A stretch of 11,042 bases of DNA from Ramicandelaber brevisporus (Eukaryota > Kickxellomycota > Ramicandelaberales > Ramicandelaberaceae). The translations under genes and the position numbers were made by a program. Shown piece after piece: positions 1 to 7,188 of the stretch (position 1 is its first letter; each line of letters begins with the position of its first letter). The notes below the pieces were generated by a model. It had not been told where the DNA came from, did no database searches, and saw only the letters and a program-made list of their open reading frames with translations. The stretch spans positions 60,507 through 71,548 of the forward strand of contig MU602724.1 of NCBI GenBank assembly GCA_025201865.1, written 5' to 3'.

Positions 1-83
1 CATCTGGTGAACAGGGATTGAATACGAAGGATGAACAAAAGCAGAGTGAGTGAGTTAGCAAGTGAGAGAGGGAGAGAAACGGA
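1..83. other. 3' flank of LIM gene, purine-rich simple sequence
   Basis: This short stretch lies downstream of the minus-strand LIM gene. Positions about 45-79 are purine-rich with GAGT and GAGA tetramers (GAGTGAGTGAG near 45-55). I see no AATAAA on the minus strand here, so the poly(A) site of the LIM gene is either weak or beyond the window edge. No gene can be supported. Confidence 0.5.
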
Positions 84-3000
84 CTACTGGATCATCTCGG
101 ACGCGACCTGGTTGCTTGGGACAAGCTCGAATGCCACATCCGCCGGCCGGCCGTTGTTTGCCAGCGCGCTCGCCGACAGACAGGCAGCCGAGTCGCAGTA
201 GAACCGGCTTGCGTCGCCGCCGAAGATGGTGAAGATGCCTGCAGACCGCCGGCTGCCACCCGTGCACGGGAACAGTCTTGTCTGGCATGAAGCGCAGGTC
301 AAGCAGCGCGCATGATAGTGGTCTGATGGTTTGTCACTGCGATGAACGGCGGCTTCGCCTGGACGGAAACGTGAACCACACTGTGCACATGACTCCGGAT
401 TGGACATTGAATGAAGAATCGGTGAATCGGTGGCTGGCGATGGTGCAACTGTAGCAGCGATTGCAGCTTGGATCCGCGCAACATCGTCCTGTGTCATTGC
501 GGCACGAGCCCCACGCGCACCGCGCTTGGGTCGAGTCTCGGCCACTGCAACAGGAGGAGGCACATCTTCTGAAGCACGGCGCGACGTTAATTCAGGTGAA
601 GCAGCCGCATCCAAATCATGCTGGAGCTCATTCACCAATGTGGCCAGCTCCTTGGGTACAATACGCACATTTGTGCCAGCAAGTGAACCGTTCAGGAAGT
701 CACTCTTCTTGATCTTCTTGAGCTTGCGCAGTGGCACGTTGCCAGCTCCACCCTCAGGACTGATCGGGACAGCTGCCACCTGATCACCATCGACATGCAC
801 AGGACGGGTCTTCTTCGTTTTGCGTGGCTTGCCAGCCAGCTTTGCATACGCATCCTCCTTGTCAGGATCTGAGAATTGGATAGAGGCGGCAAGCGAGTGT
901 GTGCGATCGATAGGTCGTGGTGGTGGTGCTGCTGTTGCTGCTCCTCCAGACGCCGTGGCATCGGCAGACGAGGTGCCTCCGCTATCGCCAACACCACCGT
1001 CTTCGCCATCGTCATCGTCGTCATCATCATCGACACCAGCGCCAAGCAGACCAAGACTGATTCCTGGAGTTGCTCGACGTAACTTGGCTTGGATTCTCAG
1101 CTTGGCTTCACCGCTTGACAGGTATCCAGCCTCACGAGCAGCATCTGCAGCATCAACCGCCGTCGAGCTTGATGGCTTGTTGCCCTTGACGACCTTCGCC
1201 ACAGAAACCTTGATGCCGGAGGTTGGATCGTCAATTGTTGCTTGCTGTGCCAGTTTGCTCTTGGGAATGCGCTGGCGTACTGGTCGCGCTGGAATTGGAC
1301 CACTGCCTGTATCCGCACCGCTTGCTTCGTTGATTGGAGCCACACCCGGTGCAACTGCGCCTGCTGCAATGACCTTCTTCTTGACACGCTTCTTTGTTGT
1401 GCCAATGATAGTTGGTCCACTTGGAATCGGCGCTTGATCGTCATGTGTTGCTGAGGATGAGGTGCCTGCACCTGCATTAATGCTGTCGTCTGTACGGAGT
1501 TGGCGCAGCTTTTCAGCTTCGGCTGCCAGCTGGAGTAGATTCATCTCAGTCATACTGGGCGACTTGTGAATGGCAATCGACGGGCGGGGCGATGAATGGT
1601 TCCATGACTCGATAGACTCCAGCACAGCCGCAGCATCGACTGCACTTGGAACCACATTGGACGAGGCTGATGTAGCAGCAGCTGTCTCACTGGATGATGC
1701 TGACGGAGCTGGTGGCACCGGAGGCACTGATGGAGCAGCCGATGGGTTCTGCCAGCGTGCAGCGTTGCCCATACCCGGGAAAGCCATCGACAGACGGTTG
1801 TTGACGCTGGTCTTGAGTGGATTGAAGCTGGCTGTGAGTGACGGAATGTTCGAGAAGACTGGAGATGGCGTGGCGGGCGACTCGGCTGGTATGACTAAAA
1901 TGTCATTATCTTCATCAAGCGCCTTTTCGAGCTTACGCGTGAGTCTGCGCTCACTTCGAGCAGCCAGTGACTTGGCGGCATAGCTACGGCGGCTTGGAGA
2001 TGGAGCTCGCGCTGCTCCTGCGGCCGATGCCACTACCTCATCAGTTCTAAGCTGAGAGGTCGGAACAACAGGCTCTGAGCCAGACAGCTTGACTGTAACT
2101 GCCTGCACCATTGGACGAGGCAGCAGAGGAGGCATGATGCTGACCACCTGCTGTCGACGTGCTCGGTTGTACTCACGACGTTCTCGCATCCGCAGCCGCT
2201 CTCGTTCTGCATCAGCTTCAGCCTCCGCCTCTTCCCGTGCCTTTGCTGCTGCCTCTGCTGCCACTGCCACATCATTATCCTCAGAATTCGCCTCGGAAAT
2301 CGGACCCAGCTCAGCCACTGCTCTGCCTGCTTGCGCAAGAAGCTGGTCGAGGTGCAGCGTCGCTCGAGCTTTATTACCGCTGCCTCTACCCAGGTCGTCA
2401 TAATCACTCAAGTCCTCTCCAAATTGACTGGTATCGAGCGGGAAATCCACATCGTTGTCTTCGCGGTCTGACATGATTCCAATATCTGAAGGCTTGAACT
2501 TGTCGAAGATGACACTGAATCCATGCTCACGCGCTGCCTTTGGAGGTATAAATGCCTGTGATGCATTTGGTCGGCTGCCGAGATCGTCGATGCCTGGCAC
2601 AAATTCTGGCGCAATGTCCTGTGACGGTTGCAGTTTCAAATGATGGAGTTGACGAGTGCTTGCTTCGAATTCTGCATCTGTCGTCACATCGTCGATGTCA
2701 GTTGCCGCCTCACCGGGACGCTGCGAAGGCGATGCTGCTGCTATTGTTGGCGGCTGATGTGTCGGGAGAGTGGTCTTCTTGCCTCCACTCTGATTCTTTG
2801 ATGCACTCGACTTGCCTGATTTCGTCGACTTGGCACCTCCACCGCCACCTCCACCGCCACCATCGCTGCCTGCTAGTATATCCGCCTTCACCGCTGCTGC
2901 TGCTGCTGCTGCTGCTGTCTTCTTCCTCTTCAGCTTTGCCGGTTTCCGCGGCTTTGTTCGTGCAATGCTCACGTCCAAGTCGAGATACTCTACGCTACGC

Positions 3001-3320
3001 AGTCCCTCGAGCTCGATTGAACTTCCTCGTGCAATGTACTCATCCGGTGCAAACGCCACTGATATGCGCCGATAAAAGTTCATTGCGCACAAGTGAACAC
3101 GCACTTGTTGAGCAGGAACTTGTACATGGCACACTGCGCATCGGAAATCGAGAGCTTCGCTGCCTTCGTCATCTTCCGACTCGTCTTCATCGTTGCTGTT
3201 GTTGTCGTTGTTGCTGTTGTTGCTGTTGTCTGCTTCCTCCTGAACAATGCGCTGTTTGGTCGTTGGCGCTATTCGTTCAAGCGGTTTCTGGCGCTGCATC
3301 GCGAACGCTGCTGGTGCCAT
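84..3320 (-). CDS. Large low-complexity protein with a C-terminal LIM zinc domain
   Basis: Single 1078-codon frame; function not recognised. The C-terminal domain shows the LIM pattern C978-x2-C981-x21-H1003-x2-C1006-x2-C1009-x2-C1012, then C1042-x4-C1047 after FY. LIM domains are zinc-binding protein-protein adaptors, often cytoskeletal or nuclear. Ahead of it come an Asn/Ser/acidic tract (31-55), a possible C61-x2-C64...H76-x-C78 zinc knuckle, a basic cluster KPRKPAKLKRKK (123-134, possible NLS), Ala8 (136-143), Gly9 (about 154-162), an Ala/Glu/Arg-rich helix, perhaps coiled coil (about 347-385), and an Asp8 run near 765. Most of the rest is Ser/Pro/Ala-rich and probably disordered. The start is chosen at 3320 because it has G at -3 and +4; an in-frame ATG at 3398 has T at -3 and would add 26 residues. 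Stop is TAG. It is divergent from CK2. The frame is long and unbroken and ends in a recognisable domain, so I take it as real. Confidence 0.85.
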   Translation of the reverse strand: MAPAAFAMQRQKPLERIAPTTKQRIVQEEADNSNNSNNDNNSNDEDESEDDEGSEALDFRCAVCHVQVPAQQVRVHLCAMNFYRRISVAFAPDEYIARGSSIELEGLRSVEYLDLDVSIARTKPRKPAKLKRKKTAAAAAAAAVKADILAGSDGGGGGGGGGAKSTKSGKSSASKNQSGGKKTTLPTHQPPTIAAASPSQRPGEAATDIDDVTTDAEFEASTRQLHHLKLQPSQDIAPEFVPGIDDLGSRPNASQAFIPPKAAREHGFSVIFDKFKPSDIGIMSDREDNDVDFPLDTSQFGEDLSDYDDLGRGSGNKARATLHLDQLLAQAGRAVAELGPISEANSEDNDVAVAAEAAAKAREEAEAEADAERERLRMRERREYNRARRQQVVSIMPPLLPRPMVQAVTVKLSGSEPVVPTSQLRTDEVVASAAGAARAPSPSRRSYAAKSLAARSERRLTRKLEKALDEDNDILVIPAESPATPSPVFSNIPSLTASFNPLKTSVNNRLSMAFPGMGNAARWQNPSAAPSVPPVPPAPSASSSETAAATSASSNVVPSAVDAAAVLESIESWNHSSPRPSIAIHKSPSMTEMNLLQLAAEAEKLRQLRTDDSINAGAGTSSSATHDDQAPIPSGPTIIGTTKKRVKKKVIAAGAVAPGVAPINEASGADTGSGPIPARPVRQRIPKSKLAQQATIDDPTSGIKVSVAKVVKGNKPSSSTAVDAADAAREAGYLSSGEAKLRIQAKLRRATPGISLGLLGAGVDDDDDDDDGEDGGVGDSGGTSSADATASGGAATAAPPPRPIDRTHSLAASIQFSDPDKEDAYAKLAGKPRKTKKTRPVHVDGDQVAAVPISPEGGAGNVPLRKLKKIKKSDFLNGSLAGTNVRIVPKELATLVNELQHDLDAAASPELTSRRASEDVPPPVAVAETRPKRGARGARAAMTQDDVARIQAAIAATVAPSPATDSPILHSMSNPESCAQCGSRFRPGEAAVHRSDKPSDHYHARCLTCASCQTRLFPCTGGSRRSAGIFTIFGGDASRFYCDSAACLSASALANNGRPADVAFELVPSNQVASEMIQ
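2835..2861 (-). repeat. GGN run encoding Gly9
   Basis: Nine consecutive glycine codons (read on the minus strand) inside the LIM-protein gene, built from alternating GGT, GGA and GGC codons. The mixed codons suggest an old or selected run and not fresh slippage. Confidence 0.8.
2892..2915 (-). repeat. GCN (mostly GCA) run encoding Ala8
   Basis: A nearly pure trinucleotide run, written (GCT)n on the plus strand, encodes eight alanines just after a lysine/arginine cluster in the LIM protein. Near-purity makes it a likely length-polymorphic microsatellite. Confidence 0.8.
3192..3229 (-). repeat. AAC-type triplet run encoding an Asn/Ser tract
   Basis: GTT/GCT/GTC triplets on the plus strand read as AAC/AGC/GAC on the minus strand. 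They give an Asn/Ser/Asp-rich tract at about residues 31-43 of the LIM protein, followed by an acidic stretch. Confidence 0.7.
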
Positions 3321-3470
3321 CTCTTCTATATGGAAGGAATAGTTTGAAGTATGGTTGCGGCGAGGAGGATTCGACAGTGCGCGCGAGACCTCCAGCATTC
3401 AGTGGAGAGTTGCCAGTCTGCAGGTTCCCAGACCAGCAAGGCCACGGCAGTGTACGTCAGTGGCTTGGAA

Positions 3471-3476
3471 TATAAA
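3471..3476 (+). promoter_or_regulatory. TATA box, probably for CK2
   Basis: TATAAA within GGAATATAAAGCG, 288 nt upstream of the CK2 start codon. The same bases read TTTATATTCC on the minus strand, so the site could also serve the LIM gene, whose ATG lies about 150 nt away. If used for CK2 with usual spacing, the transcript would start near 3500 and have a leader of about 250 nt. Confidence 0.45.
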
Positions 3477-3513
3477 GCGCTTGAGACTCTGCAGTGGCTA
3501 CTACTATTTGCAT

Positions 3514-3596
3514 GAGGATTCCGCCGCCATTGCACCGATGTTTCCCAACCAAGGTGCAAAGGATGCAATGGATGCTGCGATGGCGGTGGAATCCTT
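3514..3596 (+). repeat. Inverted repeat, 21-bp stem with 41-nt loop, in the CK2 leader region
   Basis: Positions 3514-3534 pair with 3576-3596 without a gap. Eighteen pairs are Watson-Crick and three are G-U when read as plus-strand RNA (3514/3596, 3523/3587, 3531/3579). On the minus strand those three would be A-C mismatches. The stem therefore favours RNA made in the CK2 direction. A shorter competing stem, 3527-3534 with 3564-3571, shares the left arm. Whether this lies inside the CK2 transcript depends on the unknown start site. Confidence 0.65.
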
Positions 3597-3638
3597 TCTC
3601 ATTCAAGGTGCATTGGCCAGGCACTGTTTGCTGAGCGT

Positions 3639-3674
3639 TCTTTTTTCTTTTTCTTTTTCTTTTCTTTTCCTTTT
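3639..3674 (+). repeat. Polypyrimidine tract with TTTTTC repeats
   Basis: Thirty-six uninterrupted pyrimidines containing TTTTTC units with mirror symmetry; CT-rich sequence continues to the CK2 start. It could be a fungal CT-box near the transcription start, a triplex-prone segment, or the pyrimidine tract of a 5' UTR intron: CTGAT at 3733-3737 is followed by AG at 3753-3754. The sequence does not decide among these. Confidence 0.6.
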
Positions 3675-3758
3675 GTTTTATTTTTGTTTGAGTTTTGTTT
3701 CTTGCTTTCTTCTCCTTCTTCTTCTGAACGTTCTGATACCTCTCTTGTTCTGAGCACA

Positions 3759-5027
3759 ATGGCAACAGTTGGACCTTCTACGACTGGCCACCTCGGTTCG
3801 GTCGCTCGCGATCACGCTGATGTGAACAGGCGTATGCCTCTCGAGTACTACGATTACGAGAACGCACCGATCGACTGGGGCACGCCCGATCAGTACGAGA
3901 TTGTGCGCAAAATCGGCCGTGGCAAGTACTCGGAGGTGTTCGAAGGCGTCATCGTTGGCCAGGTGGCTGTTCCCGTCGTCACCTCATCTGTCATCGATGA
4001 TTCAGCTCCACAGTCGTCATCGGCCAAGCAGCAGGACGATGCTGCTGCTGCTGCTGTTGGTAGTATCGACCCGAACACAGGTGCTATTGCAGCGGCTAAC
4101 GGACAGCAAGTTCAGATGAAGATGCTGCGATACCCCGAGAAATGTGTTATCAAGGTGCTCAAGCCAGTCAAGAAGAAGAAGATCAAGCGCGAAATCAAAA
4201 TCCTGCAGAACCTCAGCGGCGGTCCAAACATCATTGCATTGTACGATGTAGTTCGTGATCCACAGTCAAAGACGCCAGCATTGATCTTTGAGCACATCAA
4301 CAACACCGACTTCAAGACACTCTATCCTCAGTTTACAGACTACGACGTTCGTTACTATATCTTCCAGCTGCTCATTGCGCTCGAGTTTGCCCATTCCCGT
4401 GGCATCATGCATCGCGATGTTAAGCCACACAATGTCATGATTGACCATCAGAACCGCAGCTTGCGTCTCATTGATTGGGGTCTGGCTGAATTTTACCATG
4501 AACACATGGAATACAATGTGCGAGTTGCCTCGAGATACTTTAAAGGCCCAGAGCTGCTTGTTGATTATCTGGAATATGATTACTCACTTGACATGTGGTC
4601 GTTGGGCTGCATGTTTGCGTCGATGATCTTCAAGCGCGAGCCATTCTTCCATGGCGCTGATAACTACGACCAGCTGGTCAAGATTGCGAAGGTTCTGGGC
4701 ACAGACGGTTTAACCAAATATCTGGAGAAGTACAGAATTAGACTTCACTCGCGCTACCACAACATTCTTGGTGTGTATCCACGCAAGCCATGGATCAAGT
4801 TTGTTACGCCAGAGAACCGAAGTCTGGCTAATGATCAAGCCATCTCGCTTCTTGATGGCCTTCTGCGATACGACCATCAAGCGAGATTGACACCAAAGGA
4901 GGCCATGCAGCATCCATACTTTGACATTGTGAAAGAGCGCGAAGGGTACAACACCAGCAAGAAACTCGACATTGATGCTTCCACCGTGGCAGCAGTAGCA
5001 GCGGCAGCTCACACTGAATCCGCCTAA
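3759..5027 (+). CDS. CKA1: Protein kinase CK2 catalytic subunit alpha
   Basis: This 422-residue protein is the catalytic subunit of CK2, a constitutive Ser/Thr kinase that phosphorylates acidic sites (S/T-x-x-D/E) in nucleus and cytosol and pairs with a regulatory beta dimer. Visible hallmarks are the glycine loop GRGKYSEVF (53-61), catalytic lysine in VIK (K132), the basic CK2 signature [12 protein letters not shown] (135-146), HRDVKPHN (D220 catalytic), DWG instead of DFG (239-241), [12 protein letters not shown] in the activation segment, and [11 protein letters not shown] near the C-lobe end. The start is certain: it is the only in-frame ATG, with A at -3 and G at +4. About 57 extra residues, rich in Ser, Gln and Ala (roughly 68-122), sit between glycine loop and K132 compared with the human enzyme. 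The tail is Ala-rich. Confidence 0.97.
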   Translation: MATVGPSTTGHLGSVARDHADVNRRMPLEYYDYENAPIDWGTPDQYEIVRKIGRGKYSEVFEGVIVGQVAVPVVTSSVIDDSAPQSSSAKQQDDAAAAAVGSIDPNTGAIAAANGQQVQMKMLRYPEKCVIKVLKPVKKKKIKREIKILQNLSGGPNIIALYDVVRDPQSKTPALIFEHINNTDFKTLYPQFTDYDVRYYIFQLLIALEFAHSRGIMHRDVKPHNVMIDHQNRSLRLIDWGLAEFYHEHMEYNVRVASRYFKGPELLVDYLEYDYSLDMWSLGCMFASMIFKREPFFHGADNYDQLVKIAKVLGTDGLTKYLEKYRIRLHSRYHNILGVYPRKPWIKFVTPENRSLANDQAISLLDGLLRYDHQARLTPKEAMQHPYFDIVKEREGYNTSKKLDIDASTVAAVAAAAHTESA

Positions 5028-5324
5028 TCATTCACCGTTTTTTCTTATCTTTATCTTTCTTTTTTTTATTGTCAAACCACTTTGTTTACTTTAATTCTTT
5101 TGTTTTTTCTCTTTCTTATTCTTTTATACAGCCTTTTATTATTTTTTTAATTGTCATCAAATGTCTTCTTTGTGAATAAAGTAGTGTGGTCAATCCATAA
5201 CATCCCGATGGACTTTCGAATGTGTGTACGTGTGTGAGTTGCGTGCTTTTCATTTTTTTTATTATTATCTCTTGCTAGTCGCACTATCCATCCATCTTGT
5301 GCTTGTCTTTGGACTCATCAGTAT
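5028..5324 (+). other. CK2 3' UTR and PROPPIN promoter
   Basis: T-rich 297-bp spacer between two plus-strand genes. The first half has T runs and an AATAAA at 5175. The second half has a short GTGTGT-rich part (about 5221-5237) and TTTTTTTTATTATTATC (about 5254-5270), with no convincing TATA box. No coding signal is seen. Confidence 0.6.
5175..5180 (+). terminator. Polyadenylation signal of CK2 (AATAAA)
   Basis: Canonical AATAAA, 147 nt past the CK2 stop codon and preceded by a T-rich UTR. The position fits a normal 3' end, with cleavage expected some 10-30 nt further on. Confidence 0.6.
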
Positions 5325-6989
5325 ATGAACGTCGCGCGAGAGACTACTGCCACCGGTCGACCAGCGCCGTTCTTGTTTGCTGGCTTCAACCAAGACGCAT
5401 CCTGCTTCTCGATCGGCTTTGAGACTGGTTTCTCGGTCTACAATGTCGAGCCGCTGCGGGAAAAGAAGCGTCGCGATTTCACACTAGGCGAGACTGGCGC
5501 ACCTCCCGTGGCCGTGCCTGTAGAAGGCGACGTTGCGGCTAGCCGATCTAGCCCAACAACTTCTGCAGGTGGTGATGGAGGTAGCAACGGCAGTGGGATT
5601 GGAATAGTGACAATGCTGCATCGCTGCCAGTATTTGGCGTTGGTTGGCGGTGGACGCAATCCTCGATATCCAACCAATAAAGTCATGATTTGGGATGATA
5701 CAAAGGCCAGAGCAATTATCGAGCTGGAGTTTAGAACAGAAGTGCGCAATGTATTATTGTCCAGGCAGCACATTGTGACAGTCTGTGCAAACAAGGTGTT
5801 TGTGCATACATTTGCAACGCAGCCCGAGTTATTGCATGTATTTGAAACGGCCGGAGATGACCAAAGAGGATTGGCAGCACTGTCGACTGGAATTGTAGTT
5901 CAGCATCAGACGAACGATCAGCAGCAGAAGATGAAGCCAGCTGCTTCAATTCTAGCCATTCCAGGAAGACAGCATGGTCATTTACAGATTGTGGACTTGG
6001 ATTCATACGTTGCATTTAAAGCTACTTCAACCAACCCATCCCACCCATCCAATGCAGCAACACAACCCCACGATGGAAAGAGTAAGCGCAGAGGATCTCG
6101 AGACTCGCCCAGTGGAAGCGATGGAATTCCCGAAGATGACGACATTGACATTGATGGCGCTGAATCTGCCACTGGAGCATTCTCTAATATTGTACTGGAT
6201 GATGATATTGATGAACTCGATGTAGACGATGTAGACGATGCCTCGTCAGCAACTCGCCGTGGTCGCAGTCACAGTACTGCGTCTGGCAGCAGGGACTCAA
6301 AGACCGCTGCAGCAACGACCACAGCCTCAGCAGCTAGACACACTCTGGTTTCTTCAAACATCAACATTATTGCTGCACATGCCACTCGATTAAGCTGTCT
6401 TGCAGTCAGTCCCGATGGCAGCCGTGTTGCCTCAGCTAGTGAAAAGGGTACATTAGTCAGAGTGTTCGACACTTCAACCTGCCAGCTACTACATGAGCTT
6501 CGTCGCGGCGTTGATCGGGCTGACATCTTCTCAATTGCCTTCAATATCGATGCAACCAGACTCTGTGTAGCCTCTGATAAAGGCACCATCCATTTATTCA
6601 GACTTCCCTCACAGCAGCAGCTACAACAGCGTCAACAGTCCGATGGCGACTCAACTGTCACTGTTGCCCAGCATCATCAACTCCAGTCACCTCAACAACA
6701 GCCACAGCAGCAGCAACAGCCATCGAAGCCTAAGGGCAACAAGTTATCGAGCCTATCGTTCTTTAAGGATTTGCTGCCTCGGTACTTTTCATCAGAATGG
6801 AGTTTTGCACAGTTTAGATTACACAGCGAGATGAGATGCATTTGTGCATTTGCCCCAGATGACCCGCACAATAGCATTTTGATTGTGTGTGCAGATGGAA
6901 CTGCGATCAAGATTGCAGTTGGGCAGGGAGCATCGCGAGACGAAGTTGTCAGATTGTGGTATCGTCGCATTCCAAGAATCTCGCGCTAA
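5325..6989 (+). CDS. HSV2: PROPPIN (WIPI3/WIPI4, Hsv2-type) phosphoinositide-binding WD40 protein
   Basis: A 554-residue seven-bladed WD40 protein of the PROPPIN family, which binds PI3P and PI(3,5)P2 on autophagic and endosomal membranes. Visible are LFAGFNQD at the N-terminus, LALVGGG (105-110ish) before NKVMIWDD (W123), SPDGSRVASASEKGTL, the diagnostic LRRG motif (392-395), and PRYFSSEWSF near 485-494. The wording is closest to WDR45B/WIPI3 and WDR45/WIPI4, whose fungal counterpart is Hsv2; assignment among paralogues is my judgement. Three insertions stand out: about 30-40 residues before M97 (Gly/Ser-rich), about 120 residues at 227-348 (basic, then acidic with runs of Asp, then Ser/Thr-rich), and a Gln-rich stretch at 430-466 in the membrane-facing loop after LRRG. 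The ATG context is weak (T at -3), but the start matches the family N-terminus. Confidence 0.94.
   Translation: MNVARETTATGRPAPFLFAGFNQDASCFSIGFETGFSVYNVEPLREKKRRDFTLGETGAPPVAVPVEGDVAASRSSPTTSAGGDGGSNGSGIGIVTMLHRCQYLALVGGGRNPRYPTNKVMIWDDTKARAIIELEFRTEVRNVLLSRQHIVTVCANKVFVHTFATQPELLHVFETAGDDQRGLAALSTGIVVQHQTNDQQQKMKPAASILAIPGRQHGHLQIVDLDSYVAFKATSTNPSHPSNAATQPHDGKSKRRGSRDSPSGSDGIPEDDDIDIDGAESATGAFSNIVLDDDIDELDVDDVDDASSATRRGRSHSTASGSRDSKTAAATTTASAARHTLVSSNINIIAAHATRLSCLAVSPDGSRVASASEKGTLVRVFDTSTCQLLHELRRGVDRADIFSIAFNIDATRLCVASDKGTIHLFRLPSQQQLQQRQQSDGDSTVTVAQHHQLQSPQQQPQQQQQPSKPKGNKLSSLSFFKDLLPRYFSSEWSFAQFRLHSEMRCICAFAPDDPHNSILIVCADGTAIKIAVGQGASRDEVVRLWYRRIPRISR
6612..6722 (+). repeat. CAG/CAA repeats encoding glutamine-rich insert
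   Basis: Interrupted CAG and CAA codons give QQQLQQRQQ at 430-438, then QHHQ (449-452), QQQ (457-459) and QQQQQ (461-465) in the PROPPIN. Mixed CAG/CAA use and Leu, Arg, His and Pro interruptions indicate a long-standing insert and not a recent pure expansion. Confidence 0.75.
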
Positions 6990-7188
6990 ATGAACATTCG
7001 CTCATATTATTATTATTTTTAACCTTTAAAGTTCTTTCTTTTAATCAATGCAGTAAAGAGTAAAATAAAAATGCAATGGTTAGCACTATCTACTCCGAGG
7101 CTTAGCAATAAGAACTCGTAATTGACTGTATCGGTATTGCCTCATCATAACTTCGCAGGATGTCGTATAAAACAATTGAACCCTATGA
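6990..7188. other. Convergent intergenic region (3' UTRs of PROPPIN and GRC3)
   Basis: Only 199 bp separate the two convergent stop codons. The plus strand carries ATTATTATTATTTTT and an AATAAA at 7064. The minus strand carries an ATTAAA variant at 7040-7045, about 145 nt past the GRC3 stop. The two transcripts therefore probably overlap tail to tail. No gene is seen. Confidence 0.6.
7064..7069 (+). terminator. Polyadenylation signal of the PROPPIN gene (AATAAA)
   Basis: Canonical AATAAA in an A-rich segment, 75 nt after the PROPPIN stop codon. It points away from, and lies close to, the convergent GRC3 gene. Confidence 0.6.

Larger units (their letters stand above)
3321..3758. promoter_or_regulatory. 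Divergent promoter region between LIM and CK2 genes
   Basis: These 438 bp separate two head-to-head start codons and must hold the promoters of both genes. It contains a TATA box (3471), an ATF/CREB-like half site TACGTCA (3453-3459), a long inverted repeat (3514-3596), six ATGs upstream of the CK2 start (3512, 3538, 3563, 3568, 3572, 3580), and a pyrimidine tract (3639-3674) that continues CT-rich to about 3750. CT-rich tracts before start sites are common in fungal promoters. No conserved protein is encoded here: the plus-strand frame through it reads low-complexity Phe/Leu/Ser from the pyrimidine tract. Confidence 0.7.

Noticed and set aside
820-1437. 205-codon plus-strand ORF opposite the LIM gene
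   Set aside because: Composition (Ala/Ser/Pro/Thr runs) mirrors the antisense repeats, and no family motif is present.
2835-3229. CRISPR-like or tandem array appearance
   Set aside because: The repeats are short in-frame triplets within a coding sequence, without spacers of constant length.
3321-3398. Start of the LIM protein at the ATG at 3398
   Set aside because: This ATG has a weaker context (T at -3) than the one at 3320; not excluded, but the downstream start is preferred.
2552-3475. 307-codon plus-strand ORF opposite the LIM gene
   Set aside because: It is antisense to a gene with a recognisable LIM domain and reads as Leu/Ser/Cys/His low complexity created by the triplet runs of the other strand; no domain is visible.
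3684-3758. Upstream extension of CK2 by 25 residues
   Set aside because: The extension would have to begin with TTG and encodes the pyrimidine tract; the ATG at 3759 has a strong context.
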